Assembly: GCA_902535975.1 (NCBI GenBank)
Contig: CACAVP010000002.1
Coordinates: 1-32,000, forward strand
Source: an uncultured Gammaproteobacteria bacterium
GTDB lineage: Bacteria > Pseudomonadota > Gammaproteobacteria > GCA-002705445 > GCA-002716945
Direction: 5' to 3'
Length of the DNA stretch: 32,000 nucleotides
The notes beneath the pieces were generated by a model. That model saw nothing but the letters and a program-made list of their open reading frames with translations. It made no database searches and was not told where the DNA came from. Shown here piece by piece: positions 25,298 through 32,000 of the stretch (position 1 is the stretch's first letter; the number at the start of each line of letters is the position of its first letter). Made by a program: the position numbers and the translations under genes.

Positions 25298-26034
25298 ATA
25301 TAGTCGCAGATATTGGAAATAGTCAAATCAAAATTGCTATTGAGAGGAAAAATGGAATATCTAGGGTAAAAGCCTTTCGATCGGATGATTTTATAAACAT
25401 TAAGAAATATCTAAAGTCGCTTGATTATGATAATAAGCTGTATTTATTTTATTCATCAGTCTTGGGCACAAACTACGATAAAAAACTAATAATGATTCTT
25501 AAGCCATTCTTTGAGAAAATAACAGCATTTAAATCGAAAAGGTCTCTTTTATCAACTACAAACTCATATAAAAGAGCTTCAAGTCTAGGTTCGGATAGAT
25601 GGGCACAAATTGTCGCGGCAAAAAGCATCTATAGAAAGGACTGTGTAATTGTAAGTTGTGGAAGTGCTATAAGTATTGATTGTGTGACAAGAAATGGTAC
25701 TCATAAAGGAGGAGTACTGATGAGTGGAGCAGAGAGATATATAAACTGCTTTTCAGATATACATAACCTGAAAAATATTAAGCTTACTCAAACAAAAAAA
25801 AATAATCTTCTTCAAACGGATACAGCAGAACAAATTAACATGGGTTACCGTACAATGATTTCTGCATCTGTGCATAAGGTTTACGAAGAATTTAAAAAAA
25901 ATACAAAATCAAAGCCGACTATAATTGTGTCTGGAAGCTACGCACGACAAATTGCTAGTTATATTGAAATTAATACTTTAGTAGAACCGTTTTTTGTTCT
26001 CAAAAGTTTGGCTTTTATCAAAAGATCTATGTAA
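25294..26034 (+). CDS. coaX: type III pantothenate kinase
   Basis: Phosphorylates pantothenate in the first step of coenzyme A synthesis. The 246 residues belong to the ASKHA-fold CoaX family: DIGNSQIKIAIE at 6-17 (phosphate-1 motif), GSDRWAQIVAAKSIY (substrate-site GxDR), VSCGSAISIDCVTRNGTHKG (phosphate-2 region) and GGVLMSGAERY, with IVSGSYARQIA near the end. The start ATG overlaps the birA TGA (ATGA), so expression is coupled; birA-coaX is a common pair in gammaproteobacteria. It ends 12 bases before a strong hairpin shared with the opposite rRNA unit. Confidence 0.92.
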   Translation: MNIVADIGNSQIKIAIERKNGISRVKAFRSDDFINIKKYLKSLDYDNKLYLFYSSVLGTNYDKKLIMILKPFFEKITAFKSKRSLLSTTNSYKRASSLGSDRWAQIVAAKSIYRKDCVIVSCGSAISIDCVTRNGTHKGGVLMSGAERYINCFSDIHNLKNIKLTQTKKNNLLQTDTAEQINMGYRTMISASVHKVYEEFKKNTKSKPTIIVSGSYARQIASYIEINTLVEPFFVLKSLAFIKRSM

Positions 26035-26042
26035 GTTCAAAT

Positions 26043-26067
26043 AAAAAAGGCTCCTCTGAGGAGCCTT
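26043..26067 (-). terminator. Rho-independent terminator of the 23S-5S unit, shared with coaX
   Basis: AAGGCTCC-TCTGA-GGAGCCTT (26047-26067) is a perfect 8-bp GC-rich stem. On the minus strand it is followed by a T6 run (complement of 26043-26048), fitting the end of the 5S transcript. On the plus strand it follows coaX, with a poorer T tail, so it may act in both directions. Confidence 0.9.
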
Positions 26068-26078
26068 AAATATTTAAG

Positions 26079-26190
26079 CTGATGATGTCCTACTCTCACA
26101 TGGGGAGACCCCACACTACCATCGGCGCTGTATAGTTTCACTGCTGAGTTCGGAATGGATCAGGTGGTTCCTACACGCTATTGTCATCAA
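26079..26190 (-). rRNA. rrf: 5S ribosomal RNA
   Basis: About 112 nt on the minus strand with the strongly conserved core CCATTCCGAACTCAG, GCGCCGATGGTAGTGTGGGG and TCTCCCCATGTGAGAGTAGG. The terminal stem can form between GATGA at the 5' end and TCATC at the 3' end. Ends are estimated to a few bases. It follows 23S after a spacer of about 65 bases and is followed by the terminator. Confidence 0.93.
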
Positions 26191-26201
26191 ACATTAATTT
26201 G

Positions 26202-26241
26202 ATTTGGAAAATGTACATATTTTTTTAATCTAGAAAACGAG
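26202..26241 (-). other. 3' arm of the pre-23S processing stem
   Basis: On the plus strand this arm opens with ATTTGGAAAATGTACAT and runs on through AATCTAGAAAACGAG. The stretch 5' of 23S, 29262-29311, has the same blocks in complementary order. In the RNA they form a long, slightly interrupted duplex that encloses 23S, the classical RNase III substrate. Confidence 0.75.
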
Positions 26242-26257
26242 TTTATTTAAGATTATA

Positions 26258-29165
<2,908 letters not shown>

Positions 29166-29235
29166 TTATAACCTAAATAAACTCAAAATCGTCTATATTA
29201 AGTAATTTTTGGTTCTCAAATAAAAGTAACATTCA

Positions 29236-29256
29236 TTGTATCTCACTGAGATACAA
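29236..29256. repeat. 21-bp perfect inverted repeat just 5' of the 23S leader
   Basis: TTGTATCTCA-C-TGAGATACAA has ten-base arms with a single central base; in RNA it folds to nine pairs with loop AGU. It lies between the 5' arm of the 23S processing stem and the mature 23S end, so it would be a hairpin in the excised leader. Confidence 0.6.
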
Positions 29257-29261
29257 GAGTT

Positions 29262-29311
29262 CTCGTTTTTAAATCACTAGATTTAAAAATGCATGTACAT
29301 TATTTCCAAAT
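29262..29311 (-). other. 5' arm of the pre-23S processing stem
   Basis: In the RNA it begins AUUUGGAAAUAAUGUACAU and ends AAAACGAG. It pairs with 26202-26241 over most of its length, with a 2-nt bulge after GGAAA and a larger bulge near the 23S side. Confidence 0.75.
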
Positions 29312-29312
29312 T

Positions 29313-29324
29313 TTCATTAGAGCA
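29313..29324 (-). promoter_or_regulatory. boxA-like antitermination signal before 23S
   Basis: The minus strand reads TGCTCTAATGAA, then AATTTGGAA, like the TGCTCTTTAACAATTTGGAA found before bacterial 23S genes. boxA binds NusB-S10 and prevents Rho termination in the long rRNA transcript. The match is partial in the second half. Confidence 0.55.
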
Positions 29325-29432
29325 AAAAAAAGCAAACATCACTTTTAATGTTCACCGAAAAGTATTATATAGCAAAGATCAGTAAATAGTATAGATATTT
29401 AGGGTTTTATCGACATTTTTTGAGGTTTTCAG

Positions 29433-29505
29433 TGGAGCTAGTCGGGATCGAACCGACGACCTCCTGCTTGCAAAGCAGATGCTCTCCCAGCTGAGCTATA
29501 GCCCC
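29433..29505 (-). tRNA. trnA: tRNA-Ala (anticodon TGC)
   Basis: A 73-nt cloverleaf with acceptor GGGGCTA/TAGCTCC (one G-U), D-arm AGCTCAGCTGGGAGAGC, anticodon loop TTTGCAA giving TGC, T-arm CGGTTCGATCCCG and discriminator A. CCA is not encoded. This tRNA normally sits in the 16S-23S spacer, often with tRNA-Ile. Here it is the first gene of the unit and neither 16S nor tRNA-Ile precedes it. Confidence 0.96.
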
Positions 29506-29569
29506 TAAAAAACGATGTAGAGAGTGTATTACCGATACATCAAATATTCAACAAATATGTCTTTGGATA

Positions 29570-29613
29570 GCACCAAATGGGTATCATGGCACTCAGATAT
29601 CATAATTTGGTGC
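29570..29613. repeat. 9-bp inverted repeat with 26-base loop
   Basis: GCACCAAAT (29570-29578) and ATTTGGTGC (29605-29613) are perfect complements. On the plus strand the second arm runs into a T-rich stretch, so it could be a weak plus-strand terminator. On the minus strand it would be in the leader or promoter area of tRNA-Ala. Confidence 0.45.
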
Positions 29614-29710
29614 ATATTTTTGTTATTTTATTATTAAGCTTTAATTTTTTATAATGAAACTGTGATCTCCGGATAAATTTTATATGGCATATATCTTGCA
29701 TTAATATAAA

Positions 29711-29776
29711 TGTTAGCATCCTATGGTTGGGCATACGTTTCCTCATTCACCCCTATTCCAACCATAGGCCCTAACA
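29711..29776. repeat. long two-part inverted repeat
   Basis: TGTTAG (29711-29716) and CCTATGGTTGG (29720-29730) pair with CCAACCATAGG (29758-29768) and CTAACA (29771-29776). That is 17 perfect pairs with a small internal loop (3 by 2) and a 27-base terminal loop. It has no T run on either side, so it is not a simple terminator. A structured RNA, protein binding site or relic of a mobile element are all possible. Confidence 0.6.
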
Positions 29777-29846
29777 ATGTTTCATAAAATTTCTCTATTT
29801 GACTCTTATGCATGATAATATTTCAGTGATTATAAGGATATAACGA

Positions 29847-30095
29847 ATGCGCACAGTTAACTTTAATTACATTAGACAAGCATATGAGCTTTTACGGAAT
29901 AATGGCAAATTTCTATCGAATAGGAGGCTAAGAAGATTAGCTTACCTTGATGTTCACCAAAATAATTACAAACTATATCTACTCTACATGGATTATAAAA
30001 AAATTATGAATAGTGACGCTGCTAATAATCAGACTATTGCGATTGTGATTGTTGTTGGGCTAATGATTGCAGCTGCTATTTTTCTAGCTACTTAA
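29847..30095 (+). CDS. small protein with C-terminal membrane anchor
   Basis: I do not recognise the family. The 82 residues have a basic, Tyr- and Leu-rich cytoplasmic part (MRTVNFNYIRQAYELLRNNG, RRLRRLAYLD, YKLYLLYMDYKK) and one hydrophobic helix at about 63-81 (IAIVIVVGLMIAAAIFLAT) at the very C-terminus, so it may be tail-anchored in the inner membrane. AAGGA lies eight bases before the ATG, which supports real translation. It ends overlapping the 3' end of the convergent DUF4399 gene by 8 bases. Confidence 0.6.
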   Translation: MRTVNFNYIRQAYELLRNNGKFLSNRRLRRLAYLDVHQNNYKLYLLYMDYKKIMNSDAANNQTIAIVIVVGLMIAAAIFLAT

Positions 30096-30501
30096 CAGTA
30101 ATTTCTATTTTCTCGGAAATTATCGGTTCACTATGTGGAATGTGTAAATGGTTACCGATCAGAAGTTGGAGAGTGTGTTTACCTTCAGGTAAATCAATCT
30201 CGGTTTCAGTTTGTCCATTACCAAAATGAAGATGATTACTATCTGCCGGGATTGGCATTTTTAGATCTGGAAGCTTATCAACATTTATTAAAAGATGATG
30301 ATGTCCTGAGTCTGGTATATCTACCCCAGCAGGTACAATGTTGATACCAGTTGCACCAAATTTTATTTTGACTGGATTGGTTACAGTTGTGCCATCAGAT
30401 GGTGTGATGAAATAGACCCTTTGAGTCTCATCGCTATGATAGCTATGTGTAAATGCATTAGGTAGATACGCGACACAAAGAAATAAAATAACGAATCTCA
30501 T
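30088..30501 (-). CDS. DUF4399 family exported protein
   Basis: The 137 residues start with a signal peptide (MRFVILFLCVAYLPNAFTHS). The rest matches my memory of DUF4399, small periplasmic proteins of unknown function: RVYFITPSDGTTVTNPVKIK, FGATGINIVPAGVD, GHHHLLI at 66-72, HLHFGNGQTETEIDLPEGKH from residue 90 and LQLLIGNHLHIPH. The many His (GHHHL, NHLHF, NHLHIPH) suggest a metal site; that is inference. It stands alone, convergent with the small membrane protein and 37 bases after the transglutaminase-like gene, which is on the same strand. Confidence 0.85.
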   Translation of the reverse strand: MRFVILFLCVAYLPNAFTHSYHSDETQRVYFITPSDGTTVTNPVKIKFGATGINIVPAGVDIPDSGHHHLLINVDKLPDLKMPIPADSNHLHFGNGQTETEIDLPEGKHTLQLLIGNHLHIPHSEPIISEKIEITVK

Positions 30502-30538
30502 AGGAATATAATACTACACGTTTTATCAAAATCTAATC

Positions 30539-31348
30539 TTATTGAGAAGTTTGAGCTTGAACAGACAATTGATGGTTTAGTAATTCTGTTCCGTTGTAAT
30601 TAGTTTTGACACCTTTAATCATCGAAGTGAATGAGAAGTCATAACCACATCCAACGCGAACATATCTATCATCTATGCATTTGTCATGACATGGATCAAA
30701 TCCCACCCAGCCTAAGTTTACAATGAATATCTCTGCCCATGCGTGAGTGTCGTTTGAAGCTAAATCAGTATCATCCAACATAAAACCATTAACATATCTC
30801 GCTGGGTAACCATGAAATCGTGCTAAGCCTACTAGGATATGTGAAAAATCCTGACAAACGCCTGACCCTTGAGAGATAGCGTCTGCTGCAGAAGTATGTA
30901 TATCAGTAGTCCCGGATAAATATTCAATGGAACTTGATACGCAGTGGTTTAGATAATGGCAGAAATCTACGGAGCTTTTCTCAACTTTTTTTTTCACAAG
31001 ATTTAATATTTTCTTATCTGGTTCAGTTAATTTTGTCTGTCTAAGAAAACAGTCTGGATGAACAGACTCACCAAGCCCTTTCATCAGACCAAAAAAGTCT
31101 TTAGTTTCAACTGTACATTTCATAGATATGGTCTGTGGCTCAGATATATTTTTATTATAAATATTATAGAGCCTGTGCCCAAGCGCATCCTTTGGAACTT
31201 CAACTAACTCACCTTTCGATGTAACAATATCACAACTAATAACTTTCTGATTTAAACACTCTGTTGGATGAAGCATAATACTTTGGACGAGTCTAGGTAC
31301 GTTAGACGAAAACACATAAGAAGTTTCATAATTAATATTTATTATCAT
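30539..31348 (-). CDS. transglutaminase-like cysteine peptidase/ligase-fold protein
   Basis: The 269 residues have an N-terminal beta domain (INYETSYVFSSNVPRLVQSI) typical of bacterial transglutaminase-like proteins, then the core. The catalytic triad is visible: C165 in GSGVCQDFSHILVGLARFHG, H202 in NDTHAWAEIF and D218 in WVGFDPCHD. The chain ends in a Gln/Ser-rich tail. No signal peptide is present. It overlaps the Alpha-E gene by 4 bases (ATGA), so the two are translated together. This pair, usually with a circularly permuted ATP-grasp protein upstream, is conserved in many bacteria and is proposed to make or modify peptides; the substrate is unknown. Confidence 0.9.
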   Translation of the reverse strand: MIININYETSYVFSSNVPRLVQSIMLHPTECLNQKVISCDIVTSKGELVEVPKDALGHRLYNIYNKNISEPQTISMKCTVETKDFFGLMKGLGESVHPDCFLRQTKLTEPDKKILNLVKKKVEKSSVDFCHYLNHCVSSSIEYLSGTTDIHTSAADAISQGSGVCQDFSHILVGLARFHGYPARYVNGFMLDDTDLASNDTHAWAEIFIVNLGWVGFDPCHDKCIDDRYVRVGCGYDFSFTSMIKGVKTNYNGTELLNHQLSVQAQTSQ

Positions 31349-32000
31349 CTGTCAGTGCCTAAAAAATATACTTCCTCTAAATCTGAATAAGTAGTTGACA
31401 TATCATCAATAAATTTTGTTAAAAACTCATGAAGGCCAAAATCGATAATCTGTTCCGCATTACTATTTACAAACCCTTTATGAATTTTTTTCACATTCCT
31501 ATTTGCAGCATTATCAGATTGATAAAATTGAGCCAGCCTTCCGAGGTGATACTGAATCTTGTCAACTGCATAGAATATAGATCTGGGACACATATTACTT
31601 AATATGAGAAAATCGATAATTTTTTTATAGTCTATTTGACTGTTTCCATAAGCCCATTTAAATCCGCGGTAAGCGGAAACAGACCTTAACATAATACTCC
31701 ATTGAAAATTATCAACTTGAGTGCCGACATAGGAACTACTAGGAAGCAGAATATAATATTTAACATCAATAATACGTGCAGTGAAATCAGCTCTCTCATA
31801 AAAAATCCCTAAATATATGAAATCAAATCCATCATTAAGTAACTGAGTATTATTTATCGTACCTTTGATTAAATTTACTTGTCTTTTTATCCAGTCTAAA
31901 ATTTGAGGAAGATTTTTTGAATCGTATTTTCCTTTATCGTAGTTAGACAACTCATGATACCAAGTATTTACTGCATTCCAGACCTCGAGAGTCACCGCAG
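31345..32000 (-). CDS. Alpha-E domain protein (5' end beyond right edge)
   Basis: An all-helical protein of the Alpha-E (DUF403) family, whose biochemical role is not established. The 216 or so residues seen correspond to roughly the C-terminal two thirds of a usual 310. Landmarks are LPQILDWIKRQVNLIKGTIN, then YLGIFYERADFTARIIDVKY and YYILLPSS, WSIMLRSVSAYRGFKWAYGN and FLILSNMCPRSIFYAVDKIQ. The frame is open through base 32000; a GTG at 31995 is internal, since family homology (EVWNAVN) continues before it. It precedes and overlaps the transglutaminase-like gene by 4 bases. A permuted ATP-grasp gene is expected next, to the right. Confidence 0.88.
   Translation of the reverse strand, partial: AVTLEVWNAVNTWYHELSNYDKGKYDSKNLPQILDWIKRQVNLIKGTINNTQLLNDGFDFIYLGIFYERADFTARIIDVKYYILLPSSSYVGTQVDNFQWSIMLRSVSAYRGFKWAYGNSQIDYKKIIDFLILSNMCPRSIFYAVDKIQYHLGRLAQFYQSDNAANRNVKKIHKGFVNSNAEQIIDFGLHEFLTKFIDDMSTTYSDLEEVYFLGTDR

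Larger units (their letters stand above)
29506..29846. other. 341-bp intergenic region in place of 16S rRNA
   Basis: No gene or rRNA sequence is seen; in particular the conserved 3' end of 16S with the anti-Shine-Dalgarno is absent. It must contain the promoter of the tRNA-Ala-23S-5S unit on the minus strand. TTGTTG, 17 bases, TAATAC just upstream of tRNA-Ala is a weak candidate. It also holds two inverted repeats, listed separately, and the ribosome binding site of the next plus-strand gene. Confidence 0.7.

Overview
The window is a low-GC, gene-dense bacterial chromosome segment of gammaproteobacterial type. The support is the gene order tRNA-Tyr/Gly/Thr - tuf - tRNA-Trp - secE - nusG - rplKAJL - rpoBC - rpsL - rpsG - fusA - rpsJ - rplC - rplD, a three-helix SecE, and RpoB/RpoC sequences close to E. 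coli. Very short intergenic gaps, AT-rich sequence, tRNA genes without an encoded CCA and a 23S-5S unit with no 16S gene beside it suggest a streamlined, probably marine lineage. Something SAR86-like is a guess, not a demonstration.

Positions 1-18065 (all minus strand) form the transcription/translation block. From right to left in transcription order it runs tRNA-Tyr, tRNA-Gly, tRNA-Thr(GGT), tuf, tRNA-Trp, secE, nusG, rplK, rplA, rplJ, rplL, rpoB, rpoC, then a strong sigma70-type promoter, then rpsL, rpsG, fusA, rpsJ, rplC and rplD (cut by the left edge). No second tuf lies between fusA and rpsJ. Three gaps in the block carry possible RNA structure: rplL-rpoB, rpoC-rpsL and rpsJ-rplC. L3 (rplC) has an unusual acidic, Ser/Asn-rich C-terminal tail.

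Positions 18122-24473 are accessory. A tightly overlapping minus-strand cluster of four unrecognised small genes (two with membrane or export signals) is divergent from a plus-strand set of tRNA-Thr(TGT), greA, a DUF2237 gene and an exported glutathione peroxidase. Then, on the minus strand, come a DUF6607-type exported protein, a 1-Cys peroxiredoxin, an AzoR-type flavin reductase and a ferredoxin-NADP+ reductase. The azoR-peroxiredoxin pair has a clear promoter whose spacer holds a Fur-like palindrome. The gene set points to redox and peroxide handling.

Positions 24500-26067 carry birA (without the DNA-binding domain) and coaX on the plus strand, ending at a hairpin shared with the convergent rRNA unit. 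Positions 26079-29505 (minus) hold tRNA-Ala(TGC), 23S and 5S rRNA, with boxA and a long pre-23S processing stem. Upstream of tRNA-Ala, where 16S would normally lie, there is only AT-rich intergenic DNA with two inverted repeats, followed by protein genes.

Positions 29847-32000 hold a small tail-anchored-like protein (plus), a DUF4399 exported protein, and a transglutaminase-like protein coupled to an Alpha-E protein (minus, cut by the right edge). The last two belong to a widespread but poorly understood peptide-modification gene cluster.
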